Notes: generated by a model not told the origin, from the sequence alone. A stretch of 36,622 bases of DNA from Patescibacteria group bacterium UBA2772 (GCA_002352545.1 DEIO01000013.1:1-36622); one strand, 5' to 3'. Shown: positions 7,781-16,748, numbered from the stretch's first letter. Numbers and translations: made by a program.

Positions 7781-9051
7781 AACAAAAAACAAGGAAAATA
7801 CTTTCTAGAATAGGGGCAGCTTTTATGTTAGGCATGAGTTTGTTTAATTTTGGGGCAATTTGGACAAGACAACAGCTTAGTCAGGCGCCAAAAAGGACAA
7901 AAAACATACGGCAAAAAGAGCAAATAAAAACGGAAAGTGACGAAGAAGAAATTGCTACAATAGCAGAAAAACACGCTGAGGACGTCATTAGTTCCGAACA
8001 AATAAAACAGATGGATGTTTTAGAAGAACAAGAAGCTCAACAACAACTAAACACTGAAAATGGCACTGTCTTTCAAAAAACAATACGTTATGTTGCAGTA
8101 ACTGTTTGGACTGTTACTTTGGGACTTATCTTTTCATCAGTTTTATTAGACTACCCAATATCTTTTGGTAAAGGAATTCTATCTGTTATGCCGGGTGCTC
8201 AAAAAAATGCAAAAATTATATTAGAACCAGCTAGTAGTTTTTTTCAAAAAAATGAGTCTATTAAAATTAATGTTTTATTGCAAGCAAAGGGTGGTGATAT
8301 TAAAGATGTAGATTTAGCTATTAAGTTTGATCCAAAATTTTTGGAGTTCGAGAGTTCTAAGCAAGAAAAAGATGTTTTTCGTTTGATTGATACAGAAAGA
8401 ATTGATGATAATATTGGTTTAGCAAAAATTTCTTTTAGTGAAACTATTGGCGACAGGGATTTTACAAAAAAGGAGAAGATTGCAGAACTTAGTTTTTTAG
8501 CCAAGTCAGATGTTGGTAATAGAGAAGTTTCTGTTTTGCAAAATGAGTCGAATGTTATTGTGGAGGTGATACAGGATGAAGACAAAAAACTTGTGAATGT
8601 TTTAGGTGAAACTAGAAAGGCTAATTTTTCAGTATTAAGTGAGTTTGGCAAAGAAATTAGGTGTGGAAAACTAATATTAAATGAAGATGAGAATTTGACT
8701 AGAAAGGTTTGGGGAAATATTTTAATTGAAACAAAGTTGCCCAAAGATGCCTTGATTTGGCAAGAAGTTGGAAATGATAGGTATTTTATATGTGGTGTTG
8801 ATTCACAAAGCAGAGTTGCAATTTTGGTTAAAGGCAAGAGCGAATTAAAGAAATCTGATATGTTTGTAAATAAGAAGCGGTTGGTCGGATATGAGAATTT
8901 GAAGTGGCAAGAGGGAGATTTTTTCTTAAGTTCGAATATATTTAATCTTAGAAAAGACATTTCTTCAAGTTCAGAAATAAACAATGTATTAATACATTTT
9001 AATGGAAGTTTAAGTTGGCCCAAAAAAGGATTGGCTAATTTTCAGTTTTAA
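7777..9051 (+). CDS. Membrane-anchored cohesin-like domain protein
   Basis: The 424-residue protein begins with a basic stretch and a weak hydrophobic segment (about 12-30). A charged, coil-prone linker rich in Glu, Gln and Lys follows (35-95), then a clear transmembrane helix at about 103-125. The outer part (about 145-290) resembles a cohesin-type beta sandwich: AKIILEPASSFFQKNES, INVLLQAKGGDIKDVDLAIKFDP, IGLAKISFSE and IAELSFLAKS blocks match the family pattern. Cohesins bind dockerin calcium-loop modules in cellulosomes; related domains occur in many surface proteins. The last 130 residues are not recognised. It is translationally coupled to the SecA-like gene and followed 23 bp later by a calcium-repeat protein, a plausible partner. 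Confidence 0.78.
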   Translation: MKQKTRKILSRIGAAFMLGMSLFNFGAIWTRQQLSQAPKRTKNIRQKEQIKTESDEEEIATIAEKHAEDVISSEQIKQMDVLEEQEAQQQLNTENGTVFQKTIRYVAVTVWTVTLGLIFSSVLLDYPISFGKGILSVMPGAQKNAKIILEPASSFFQKNESIKINVLLQAKGGDIKDVDLAIKFDPKFLEFESSKQEKDVFRLIDTERIDDNIGLAKISFSETIGDRDFTKKEKIAELSFLAKSDVGNREVSVLQNESNVIVEVIQDEDKKLVNVLGETRKANFSVLSEFGKEIRCGKLILNEDENLTRKVWGNILIETKLPKDALIWQEVGNDRYFICGVDSQSRVAILVKGKSELKKSDMFVNKKRLVGYENLKWQEGDFFLSSNIFNLRKDISSSSEINNVLIHFNGSLSWPKKGLANFQF

Positions 9052-9074
9052 AAAATAAAAAGCGGTTAAAATAG

Positions 9075-10343
9075 ATGAAAGATTTTTATACAATTTATAA
9101 TATGGAAGCAGATGATTTTGCTGCACCCTTGTCGCCAAAAAAACCAACTTGGATTATTTGGCTTAAAATCATAGTTGTTTTTTTTGTGATTACTATAGTT
9201 GTCTTTTTGATTTCAAATTATCAATCAATTAAGAAAAAAGTTTTGGACCGAAGTCAGGGTTTGGAAGTTTTAGAGATTAAAGATGAAGATTTGGACGGAA
9301 TTGATGATGAGTGGGAAAAAAAAAATGGACTTGAAAGCAGGAATCAAAAAGATGCTACAGAAGATTTGGATGGTGATTCATTAAATAATCGTAGAGAATT
9401 TTATTTTGGAACTAATCCAAGAAAAGCTGATTCAGATAAGGACGGATTTTTTGATAATGAAGAAATTGTAAAAGGATTTAATCCTTTTGGTGTTGGAAGG
9501 GTTGATTCTGATAAAGACGGGATTTATGATTGGTGGGAGAATCTTTTCGGTCTAAATAAAAAAGATCCTAATGATGCAAAAAAAGATTTCGATGCAGATG
9601 AATTGAATAATTTAGATGAGTTTAAATATAGAACACATCCAAAAGTTTCTGACTCTGACAGAGATGGGATACCAGACGGTATAGAAGTTAAAAATAAAAG
9701 CAATCCAGCTGGTACAGGAGAAATTAAAGATGCTTTATGGTTTAAGATGCCTGATGATTTGGATCGAGATGGGCTTGAGATAGCACATGAAGTATTTTTT
9801 GGGACTGATCAGTCAAAAAGTGACTCTGATTCCGATGGAGTAAATGATTTAGAAGAGCTTTTGAAAGGAAGCAATCCTAAAGGGGATGGTAAAATTTCTG
9901 TTCAAGTAAAAATACCATCAATTGATGTTGATTTGCCAGTTGCTTGGATGGATGACAAAAGTAAAGAATCCTTTTTGAAGGGTATGGGACAAGGAGCTAT
10001 TTTGTATCCAGATACAGCATTCCCTGCGACTCGTGGCAATAGCTATATTTTTGGTTCTAGCGGAAGTTATAAGTATGAAGGGAAAGTTATTCCTGGTGAA
10101 TTTGAGCGACTTTCTGAATTAAAATTAGAGGACCCAATAATCATAACTGTAGATTTCGGTGGTGGGGATATAAAGAGAATTATTTATAAAGTTGGATTTA
10201 CAGAAGAGGTCTCACCCAATGATTTACGAATAGCCCGTGATTATGAAGGGCATGAATTGACTTTAGGCACAACATGGCCACCTGGAGCTGATAGAAAGAT
10301 TTTTATGGTAAAAGCTTTAATAGACAACCCTAGATTTCGCTAA
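9075..10343 (+). CDS. Calcium-repeat membrane protein with C-terminal sortase-like domain
   Basis: The 422-residue protein has one transmembrane helix (about 25-47), then at least eight Asp-rich loops of the thrombospondin type 3/EF-hand/dockerin kind (DEDLDGIDDEWE at 70, DSDKDGFFDNEE at 119, DSDKDGIYDWWE at 144, DSDRDGIPDGIE at 193, DLDRDGLEIAHE at 228, DSDSDGVNDLEE at 250). Residues about 277-416 follow the sortase pattern (GAILYPDTAFPATRGNSYIFG ... FERLSEL ... LTLGTTWPPG ... DRKIFMVKA). The catalytic His is replaced (GHxD becomes GSSG, 327-330), the Cys of LTLxTC is Thr400, and Arg407 is kept. It is therefore probably a binding module rather than a transpeptidase. The neighbouring cohesin-like protein is a possible ligand; this is inference. 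Confidence 0.82.
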   Translation: MKDFYTIYNMEADDFAAPLSPKKPTWIIWLKIIVVFFVITIVVFLISNYQSIKKKVLDRSQGLEVLEIKDEDLDGIDDEWEKKNGLESRNQKDATEDLDGDSLNNRREFYFGTNPRKADSDKDGFFDNEEIVKGFNPFGVGRVDSDKDGIYDWWENLFGLNKKDPNDAKKDFDADELNNLDEFKYRTHPKVSDSDRDGIPDGIEVKNKSNPAGTGEIKDALWFKMPDDLDRDGLEIAHEVFFGTDQSKSDSDSDGVNDLEELLKGSNPKGDGKISVQVKIPSIDVDLPVAWMDDKSKESFLKGMGQGAILYPDTAFPATRGNSYIFGSSGSYKYEGKVIPGEFERLSELKLEDPIIITVDFGGGDIKRIIYKVGFTEEVSPNDLRIARDYEGHELTLGTTWPPGADRKIFMVKALIDNPRFR

Positions 10344-10373
10344 ATGATAATTGTTAATAAATAAAAACAGAAA

Positions 10374-11318
10374 ATGGGACTTTTAAAAGATCTTAAAAAA
10401 GATAGCCTTGAGTTAGGTGTTCCGATTTGGAAATTACCAGATGTAGTTTTGGTGATGATGGCATGTATGAATATTGCGGTTATGATTGTTACATATTTTG
10501 TTGCAACAAGATATGATAATGATCCAGGCAAAATCATCGTTTTGGTTGCTATCGAGGCAATTATAATTATGATAATAGGAAATGTACTTTCAGAGTCTGC
10601 TAAGCAAATTGTTGAAACTAATAAATTAAAAAAAGAATTTATTCAAATTATTTCTCATCAAATGAGATCTCCTTTAACAACAATGAAATGGCAACTTGAA
10701 TTATTGAAGAATAAGTCGAGTAATTTGACAGAAAAACAATTTTTACAGGTTGATAGAATCTATGAAGAGAATGAACGGTTGACCAATATGATTGCTGATA
10801 TATTGAATATGTCTAGAATAGATAAGCGTTCAGAACATTTAATTTATGCGGATATTATTTTAGAAAATTCTGTGAACGATTGTATTAGTATGCTAGCTGG
10901 TTTTGCAAAATTTAAGCAGATAACAATTGATTTTAAGAATAGCTCAAAGGAGCATAAGATTCTAGTTGATAACGAAAAAATGAAAATAGCTATAGTTAAT
11001 GTTATAGAGAATGCTATTAGTTATAGTAAGAAAGGTAATATGATAAAAATTTCCATACAACCAGATGGTGATTTTGTCGCGCTTAAGATTAAGGATCAGG
11101 GAATTGGAATTAAAGAGGGTGAACAGATCATAATTTTTAATAAGTTTTATCGTGGAGAGGGTGGAAAAAAAGCTCAACCAGAAGGAACTGGACTTGGACT
11201 TTTTATGTCACGAAAAGTAATTGAACAGATGGGTGGAAGTATTACATTGAAGTCTAAAGTGGACAAAGGGACAGAATTTACTTTAAGATTTTTGAAGTCA
11301 AAGAAAAAAAGAAAATAG
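10374..11318 (+). CDS. Membrane sensor histidine kinase
   Basis: The 314-residue kinase has two transmembrane helices (about 23-44 and 53-71) joined by a very short loop, so it has almost no outside sensor domain. The HisKA segment carries FIQIISHQMRSPL with the phosphorylated His95. The HATPase domain shows the N box (IENAISYS), G1 (DQGIGI), an F box region (IFNKFYRGEGG) and G2 (GTGLGLFMS). It autophosphorylates on ATP and passes phosphate to a receiver, probably the protein encoded next. It precedes the pilus genes, suggesting control of pilus assembly or twitching, which is inferred from position alone. No Shine-Dalgarno site is visible. Confidence 0.92.
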   Translation: MGLLKDLKKDSLELGVPIWKLPDVVLVMMACMNIAVMIVTYFVATRYDNDPGKIIVLVAIEAIIIMIIGNVLSESAKQIVETNKLKKEFIQIISHQMRSPLTTMKWQLELLKNKSSNLTEKQFLQVDRIYEENERLTNMIADILNMSRIDKRSEHLIYADIILENSVNDCISMLAGFAKFKQITIDFKNSSKEHKILVDNEKMKIAIVNVIENAISYSKKGNMIKISIQPDGDFVALKIKDQGIGIKEGEQIIIFNKFYRGEGGKKAQPEGTGLGLFMSRKVIEQMGGSITLKSKVDKGTEFTLRFLKSKKKRK

Positions 11319-11320
11319 TG

Positions 11321-11329
11321 TGTTATAAT
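11321..11329 (+). promoter_or_regulatory. Extended -10 promoter before the response regulator
   Basis: TGTTATAAT fits TGnTATAAT exactly and sits directly after the kinase stop codon, 35 bp before the receiver gene. No acceptable -35 is present, as expected for extended -10 promoters. It could give the receiver and pilus genes a start site of their own. Confidence 0.45.
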
Positions 11330-11364
11330 GAATGAAAAATAACCTAATAACTTTTAGTTTATAA

Positions 11365-11745
11365 ATGATGGAAGTCAAAAGAATAAAAAAAATCCTCATA
11401 GTCGAAGATGAGAAAAATATGAGAGAGTCTTTAAAAGAGGCTTTTGAGGAGGGACATTTTGAAGTATTGACTGAGGAAGATGGTGAGAATGTTATTGATA
11501 TAGTGAAAGAAAAGGAGCCAGATATTATTTTGTTGGATATAATTTTGCCTAAAAAAGATGGTTTTGAAGTCTTAAGTGAGTTAAAGGGTGATGTAAATAC
11601 AAGAAATGTACCAGTTATTTTGTCTACTAATTTAAGTGATCCATCAGACATTCAAAAAGCTTTGGATCTTGGAGCTACGACCTATTTAGTTAAATCAAAC
11701 TACAGCTTAGAAGATATAGTAAAAAAGATTAAAGGTGCAATGTAG
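11365..11745 (+). CDS. Single-domain response regulator (CheY-like receiver)
   Basis: The 126-residue protein is a receiver domain only. The acidic pair Glu14-Asp15 lies in LIVEDE, the phospho-acceptor is Asp58 in ILLDIILP, the switch Ser/Thr is in ILSTN (86-89), and the conserved Lys110 is in YLVKS. There is no DNA-binding output domain, so it should act by protein contact, as in PilG/PilH or CheY systems. It lies between the histidine kinase and pilB and probably takes phosphate from that kinase. Two adjacent ATG codons (11365, 11368) are both possible starts. Confidence 0.92.
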   Translation: MMEVKRIKKILIVEDEKNMRESLKEAFEEGHFEVLTEEDGENVIDIVKEKEPDIILLDIILPKKDGFEVLSELKGDVNTRNVPVILSTNLSDPSDIQKALDLGATTYLVKSNYSLEDIVKKIKGAM

Positions 11746-11785
11746 TTGATGGATCTTTAAAACAAAAAAGAAATAAAATCAGAAA

Positions 11786-13534
11786 ATGAAAGTTGATGCA
11801 AAACAATTAAAGGAATTTTTGGTTGATGCAGATTTAGTTGAGGAAAAAACTATAAATGATGCAATGAAACTTGCAGCTGAAACCAAAAGGCCCTTAAGTG
11901 ATATTTTACTCAAACAGAAAGTCGTAACAGAAGAAAACTTGCGCAAGATGTATGCTTATATCCTGGGTATACCTTTTGTTGATATTGAAAAAGAAATCAT
12001 ACCAAAAGAAATTTTACAATTAGTCCCAGAGCCGATTGCTCGAAAAAATAATATAGTTGCCTTTCAGAAACATGGAAAAGAGCTCAGAGTTGCGATGTTA
12101 AATCCTGATGATATTCAAACAATTGATTTTTTGAAAAAAAAGACTGGTCTTAAAATTTTGCCATGTTTTACTTCACAGACTGGTATTTTCGCAGCGTTGA
12201 GACAATATGAGAGAAGTTTGAAGGCTGAATTCGGTGATATTATTAGTGATGAGAAAAAAGAAGATGCTGTGGCTGATGAGGAAAGTCTAGAAAAGATTGC
12301 GCAAGACTTACCTATAATTAAAATTGTAGATACTCTTTTGAAGCATGCTATATTGCAATTGGCTTCAGATATTCATATTGAACCAGATGAAAAAGAAGTT
12401 CATATACGTTATCGAATTGATGGTGTATTACAGGAAACAATGACATTGCCGAAACAAGTTCTTTCAGGAATTGTTGCGAGAATTAAGGTTTTAGCAAATT
12501 TGAAGTTGGATGAACATAGGATACCACAGGATGGACGTTTTAAGATTGAAGATGACTCTAAGAAGATTTCTTTCCGTGTGTCTATTTTGCCAGTTTTTGA
12601 TGGAGAGAAAATTGTGATGCGTGTATTAAATGAATCTGCTAAAGGACTCACTCTTGAAGGTATGGGTTTCTGGGGTTTATCTTTGGAAAGAATTCATGCA
12701 GCGATTAAGCGTCCGAATGGGATGGTCTTGGTGACTGGGCCTACAGGAAGTGGAAAAACAACAACTCTATACACGGTTATGGATATCTTAAACACATCAG
12801 AAGTTAATGTTTCTACAATCGAGGACCCTATCGAATATAGAATGCCTAGAATTAATCAAACACAAGTAAAGGCAAAAGTTGGAATGACTTTTGCAAGTGG
12901 ATTGCGAGCACTTTTGAGACAAGATCCGGATATAATTATGGTTGGGGAAATTCGTGATTCAGAAACTATGCAGATTGCTATGAATGCTGCAATGACTGGG
13001 CATTTAGTGCTTTCAACACTACATACCAATTCTGCTGCTGCAACGATATCTAGAATGGCAGACATGAAAGCAGAAGCATTTTTAGTTGCCTCTACGGTCA
13101 ATGTTATTTTAGCTCAACGATTAGTGCGAAAGATTTGTCCTAATTGTAAAAAGGAAGTGAAGATTAGCGCGAAACAATTAAAGAGAATAAAAGATAGTTT
13201 GGATTTTAGTATTATTACAAAAGCAGTCCAAAAAAGTGACGATGTAGAATTAAAAGTTTTGCAAGATGTTAAGGGTTTGGAGCAAGCAGTTTTTTATAAA
13301 GGAGAAGGTTGTGATAAGTGTGGAGGAGAAGGATATAAGGGACGAGTTGGTATTTATGAGGTAATGGAGGTCTCGGAGAGTATACAAAGACTAATTAGTT
13401 CTAATGCTACTGCCACTGAGATTGATAAACTGGCTAGAAAAGAGGGAATGTTTTCAATGTTTGAAGATGGTCTAATAAAAGCAATGACGGGAGTTACTAC
13501 ATTAGAAGAGATTTTAAGGGTGACGGAGGAATAA
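11786..13534 (+). CDS. pilB: Type IV pilus assembly ATPase PilB
   Basis: The 582-residue protein is a GspE/PilB secretion ATPase that powers pilus extension from the cytoplasmic side. An N-terminal MshE-like domain (about 1-150) contains the typical LVPEPIARKNNIVAF stretch. The ATPase core has Walker A GPTGSGKTT (318-326), an Asp box (STIEDPIEY), Walker B (DIIMVGEIRD) and a His box (GHLVLSTLHTN). Four cysteines (451, 454, 509, 512 in CPNC and CDKC) form the usual zinc site of PilB. It is followed 25 bp downstream by pilC. Residues for both hydrolysis and zinc binding are complete. Confidence 0.96.
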   Translation: MKVDAKQLKEFLVDADLVEEKTINDAMKLAAETKRPLSDILLKQKVVTEENLRKMYAYILGIPFVDIEKEIIPKEILQLVPEPIARKNNIVAFQKHGKELRVAMLNPDDIQTIDFLKKKTGLKILPCFTSQTGIFAALRQYERSLKAEFGDIISDEKKEDAVADEESLEKIAQDLPIIKIVDTLLKHAILQLASDIHIEPDEKEVHIRYRIDGVLQETMTLPKQVLSGIVARIKVLANLKLDEHRIPQDGRFKIEDDSKKISFRVSILPVFDGEKIVMRVLNESAKGLTLEGMGFWGLSLERIHAAIKRPNGMVLVTGPTGSGKTTTLYTVMDILNTSEVNVSTIEDPIEYRMPRINQTQVKAKVGMTFASGLRALLRQDPDIIMVGEIRDSETMQIAMNAAMTGHLVLSTLHTNSAAATISRMADMKAEAFLVASTVNVILAQRLVRKICPNCKKEVKISAKQLKRIKDSLDFSIITKAVQKSDDVELKVLQDVKGLEQAVFYKGEGCDKCGGEGYKGRVGIYEVMEVSESIQRLISSNATATEIDKLARKEGMFSMFEDGLIKAMTGVTTLEEILRVTEE

Positions 13535-13559
13535 TTTAATAGTTTGAGAAAAGTTAGAG

Positions 13560-14774
13560 ATGCCTACTTTTAGTTATGAGGCAAAAAATAAAGATGGTCA
13601 GATGGAAACAGGAGAATCTGCTTTTTCTACCAAAGGAGAACTTGTTGATGATTTGAGAAAAAGAGGTTTTTGGCCAGTTTCAATTGATGAATTAGAACGT
13701 AAGAAGTCAAAATCTTCTTCTTTTTCTAGTTTCAGAAAAGTTTCTCTAAAGAGTCGTATGATTTTTTGTAGACATCTTGCAGTTATGATTGGGTCAGGAT
13801 TATCTCTTTCAAAAGCACTTACGATTTTATCATCACAAGAAAGAAATAAAACCTTCCGTAGTGTTATCGAGAAAATTGCCATAGATGTAAAACAGGGGGT
13901 TACATTTGCGGATGCGATGCAAAAGTATCCAAAAGTTTTTGACTCTGTTTTTGTTTCAATGGTTAGAATGGGTGAGGTAAGTGGTAATTTGGAAAATATT
14001 TTAGTGTTACTTTCTGATCAGTTAGAAAAAGACCATAAACTAGTTTCAAAAGTTAGAGGAGCGATGATTTATCCCGCAATTATTATTGTTGTTATGATTG
14101 TTATCGGTTTTTTAATGATGACATTTGTAATCCCAAAAATCACAGTTATTTTCAAGGAATTTGATGCAGAGCTCCCTTTTTTAACTAAAATTGTAATAAG
14201 TGTTAGTGATTTTATGGCTGCAAATTCTTTGATTACAATATTTTCGATTGTTATTTCAATTTTATCAATAAGAGCTTTTTACAAGACTCTTAGTGGTAAG
14301 AAATTTTTTCATAAGATTTTTTTAAAGGCACCAGTTTTAGGAGGTGTTGTTACAAAGGTTAACAGTGCTAGATTTTCAAGAATTTTAAGTTCGTTGTTAG
14401 ATAGTGGAACTTCCTTGGTGGAGGCTTTAAATATAACCTCGGATACTTTGGGAAATTATTATTATAAAAAAGCTTGTTCAGAGTCTGCGCAGAAAGTTCA
14501 AAAAGGAATCGAGCTTTCAGGTATATTAAAGGAAGGATATCAAAACGTTTTCCCATATTTAGTTATACAGATGATTGAAGTTGGCGAAGAGACCGGAAAA
14601 ACACCTGAAATTTTGAAAAAATTAGCGTATTTTTACGAAGAAGAAGTTGATCAAGTTACTAAAAACCTTTCCTCGATAATAGAGCCAGTTTTAATGGTGG
14701 TTATTGGTGCTGTTGTAGGATTATTTGCAATTGCTATTATTTCACCAATCTATTCGGTGATGTCAAATATTTAA
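13560..14774 (+). CDS. pilC: Type IV pilus inner-membrane platform protein PilC
   Basis: The 404-residue GspF/PilC protein has two repeated helical domains separated by membrane segments. The N-terminal 'MPTFSYEAKNKDGQMETG' start is characteristic. The two F-domain repeats begin near LKSRMIFCRHLAVMIGSGLSL (about 62) and near SARFSRILSSLLDSGTSL (about 267). Hydrophobic helices lie at about 170-190, 215-235 and 375-400. It is the platform on which pilin subunits are assembled, driven by PilB. It sits between pilB and the prepilin genes, with a 1-base gap to the next ATG. Confidence 0.95.
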   Translation: MPTFSYEAKNKDGQMETGESAFSTKGELVDDLRKRGFWPVSIDELERKKSKSSSFSSFRKVSLKSRMIFCRHLAVMIGSGLSLSKALTILSSQERNKTFRSVIEKIAIDVKQGVTFADAMQKYPKVFDSVFVSMVRMGEVSGNLENILVLLSDQLEKDHKLVSKVRGAMIYPAIIIVVMIVIGFLMMTFVIPKITVIFKEFDAELPFLTKIVISVSDFMAANSLITIFSIVISILSIRAFYKTLSGKKFFHKIFLKAPVLGGVVTKVNSARFSRILSSLLDSGTSLVEALNITSDTLGNYYYKKACSESAQKVQKGIELSGILKEGYQNVFPYLVIQMIEVGEETGKTPEILKKLAYFYEEEVDQVTKNLSSIIEPVLMVVIGAVVGLFAIAIISPIYSVMSNI

Positions 14775-14775
14775 A

Positions 14776-16116
14776 ATGCTGAAAAATAAAATCAAAAATC
14801 AAGAAGGAACAACTTTAATTGAGATTGTTGTAGGAATTGCAATAATTGGGATTGTTGCAATAAGTATGTATATGGCTTTGTTTAACGTGACTAAGTTGAT
14901 GGGTAACGCTAAACAAAAAATTGGAGCAGTTGCGTTAGCAAATGAGCAGATGGAAATTATTCGTAACTTGGAATATGACCAAGTAGGGACTCAAGGATGG
15001 GTTCCGAGTGGTCCCATAGTTCAAACTCAAACAGTTTCAAGAAATGATTTTACATACTCGATTGATACAACAATTGAGTATGTTGATGATTCATTTGATG
15101 GGGTTGGTGTTGCTGATTCGGTGGAAACTGATTATAAACAAGCTCAGATAACAGTTTCATGGACACTAGGAGGAGACACAAGAGAAGTTATTTTTATCTC
15201 GAAATTTATACCAGAAGGACTGGAAACAAATATTGGAGGAGGAACTCTTAGTGTTAATATTATAGATGCAGCCGTACAACCAATAGAAGGTGTAATGGTG
15301 AAAATTGATAGTGTAACGGATACCCCAGCGATTCATGGTTCTGCAAACACGGCAGCGGACGGTAACATGCGTTTACCTGGTTTACCTCAACAAGAGTATC
15401 GGATCACTGTAACAAAAGGAGACTACGCAACAGTGCAAACGTACCCAGCCCCTCCATCTTCGTCATTTAATCCGGTCAACAGTAATCTGTTTGTTGCAGA
15501 TGGAGGTGTTGTAATAAAAACATTAACAATGAATAAGTCAGCTGACTTATTACTAAAAGCAAAAAATATTGCTGATGACGACGGCATAGACAATATTAAT
15601 ATCGAAATCAGTGGTGGTCCAGTGATAGGAACTACACCAGAAACACTTACTATCGAAGAAGATAAAACGACTGATTCCTCAGGAGAAGTAGATCTCGATG
15701 ATATAAATCCAGGTGATTATAATATTGTAAATTTGGCAACGCTAGGTGATGCAACTTATGAGTATATTGGTGTGGATAATGTCTTCCCTTTGCATTTGAA
15801 TTCAGATGATGATAAAGAAGTTAATTTTATTTTCGCTAAAAAGAATGTGGATTCATTGCTTATTGTTGTAAAAAACAATGTAACCAATGAATTAATTGAA
15901 GGTGCTCAAGTCAAAGTTTCTAATTCTTCTGGATTTGAACAAACCATTAATACATCTGTTGATGGTAGGGTCTATTTTCCAGCAAAAGAAGATCCTCCTG
16001 TTGTAATGAGTGCTGAGGAATATGATATTGAGGTGAATGCAACTGGTTTTACTGATTTTTCAGGAACGAAAGATATCAGTAATTTAGTTAAATACGACGT
16101 TTTGATGATTCCATAA
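14776..16116 (+). CDS. Large type IV prepilin-like protein with Ig-like repeats
   Basis: The 446-residue protein begins with a short basic leader and a class III signal, cut after Gly11 (NQEG|TTLIE). Glu16 is the needed Glu+5, but +1 is Thr instead of Phe. A hydrophobic helix (about 13-33) follows, then a PilV/PulG-like stem. From about residue 165 come three beta-sandwich repeats of the carboxypeptidase-regulatory/Cna-B type, seen as LSVNIIDAAVQPIEGVMVKI, LLLKAKNIADDDGIDNINIEI and LLIVVKNNVTNELIEGAQVKV, each followed by a T/S-DG turn. It could be a pilus tip or adhesive minor pilin. Context is clear: it follows pilC directly. Exact role is inferred. Confidence 0.85.
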   Translation: MLKNKIKNQEGTTLIEIVVGIAIIGIVAISMYMALFNVTKLMGNAKQKIGAVALANEQMEIIRNLEYDQVGTQGWVPSGPIVQTQTVSRNDFTYSIDTTIEYVDDSFDGVGVADSVETDYKQAQITVSWTLGGDTREVIFISKFIPEGLETNIGGGTLSVNIIDAAVQPIEGVMVKIDSVTDTPAIHGSANTAADGNMRLPGLPQQEYRITVTKGDYATVQTYPAPPSSSFNPVNSNLFVADGGVVIKTLTMNKSADLLLKAKNIADDDGIDNINIEISGGPVIGTTPETLTIEEDKTTDSSGEVDLDDINPGDYNIVNLATLGDATYEYIGVDNVFPLHLNSDDDKEVNFIFAKKNVDSLLIVVKNNVTNELIEGAQVKVSNSSGFEQTINTSVDGRVYFPAKEDPPVVMSAEEYDIEVNATGFTDFSGTKDISNLVKYDVLMIP

Positions 16117-16127
16117 CTATATTGTTT

Positions 16128-16748
16128 ATGAAAAAAATTATACAAAACAAGCAGGGAATGTCTATCGTTGAGCTGATTGTGGCTACTTCTATTTTGGTTA
16201 TTCTAATGGGAGTTTTATCATTGGTTATGATTAGAGCATTTTATGTAAACCGTTTTATTATTGAACAGGGAATGAATGTGGCCGAAGTTCAGAAAACAAT
16301 AAGGTCTTTTACTGCTAAATTAAGAGAGGCTAAACAGTCTGATAGTGGGGCTTATCTGATTAAGTCAGCAGAGGACGAAGAATTGATATTTTATGCCAAC
16401 ATTGATGATGACAGTGTAACGGAGAGACTTCACTATTTTATTGAGGACAATAAATTAAAATTAGGTATTGCCGATTCAGTAGGTTTTCCAGTCGATTATC
16501 CTGTAAATGATGAAAGCGTGAGAATTGTTGGTAATGGTATCGTTAACAATGCTTCACAGCCTATTTTTCAGTATTACAATCGTGATTATCTTACTGATAC
16601 AACGAATAATCCACTCTCAACTCCAATTGATCCAGTTGATATAGGGATGGTAAAGATTGATTTGTATGTTAATGTGAATGCTATTCAAGTTCCAGATTCT
16701 ACTCATATGGAGACTTTTGTGCGGCCAAGGAATGTTAAAAATGAATAA
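16128..16748 (+). CDS. Type IV prepilin-like protein (minor pseudopilin)
   Basis: I start at ATG 16128; an in-frame TTG at 16122 adds only two residues. The 206-residue product has leader MKKIIQNKQG, cut after Gly10, then MSIVE with the Glu+5 at residue 15 and a hydrophobic helix to about 33. The rest is a PulG/PilW-like domain without recognisable repeats. As in the preceding gene, +1 is not Phe (here Met). It closes the pilus operon, 11 bp after the large prepilin. No prepilin peptidase (PilD), PilT or major pilin is encoded in this window. Confidence 0.85.
   Translation: MKKIIQNKQGMSIVELIVATSILVILMGVLSLVMIRAFYVNRFIIEQGMNVAEVQKTIRSFTAKLREAKQSDSGAYLIKSAEDEELIFYANIDDDSVTERLHYFIEDNKLKLGIADSVGFPVDYPVNDESVRIVGNGIVNNASQPIFQYYNRDYLTDTTNNPLSTPIDPVDIGMVKIDLYVNVNAIQVPDSTHMETFVRPRNVKNE

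Noticed and set aside
8244..9023. Long open frame on the minus strand (259 codons)
   Set aside because: It lies fully opposite the cohesin-like gene, is rich in Ser, Phe and Leu as expected for the complement of A-rich coding DNA, and has no ribosome site or domain.
9280..9870. CRISPR-like or tandem DNA repeat in the Asp-rich region
   Set aside because: The periodicity is at protein level (calcium loops) with diverged DNA; there are no identical repeats with spacers here, and I saw no CRISPR array elsewhere in the window.
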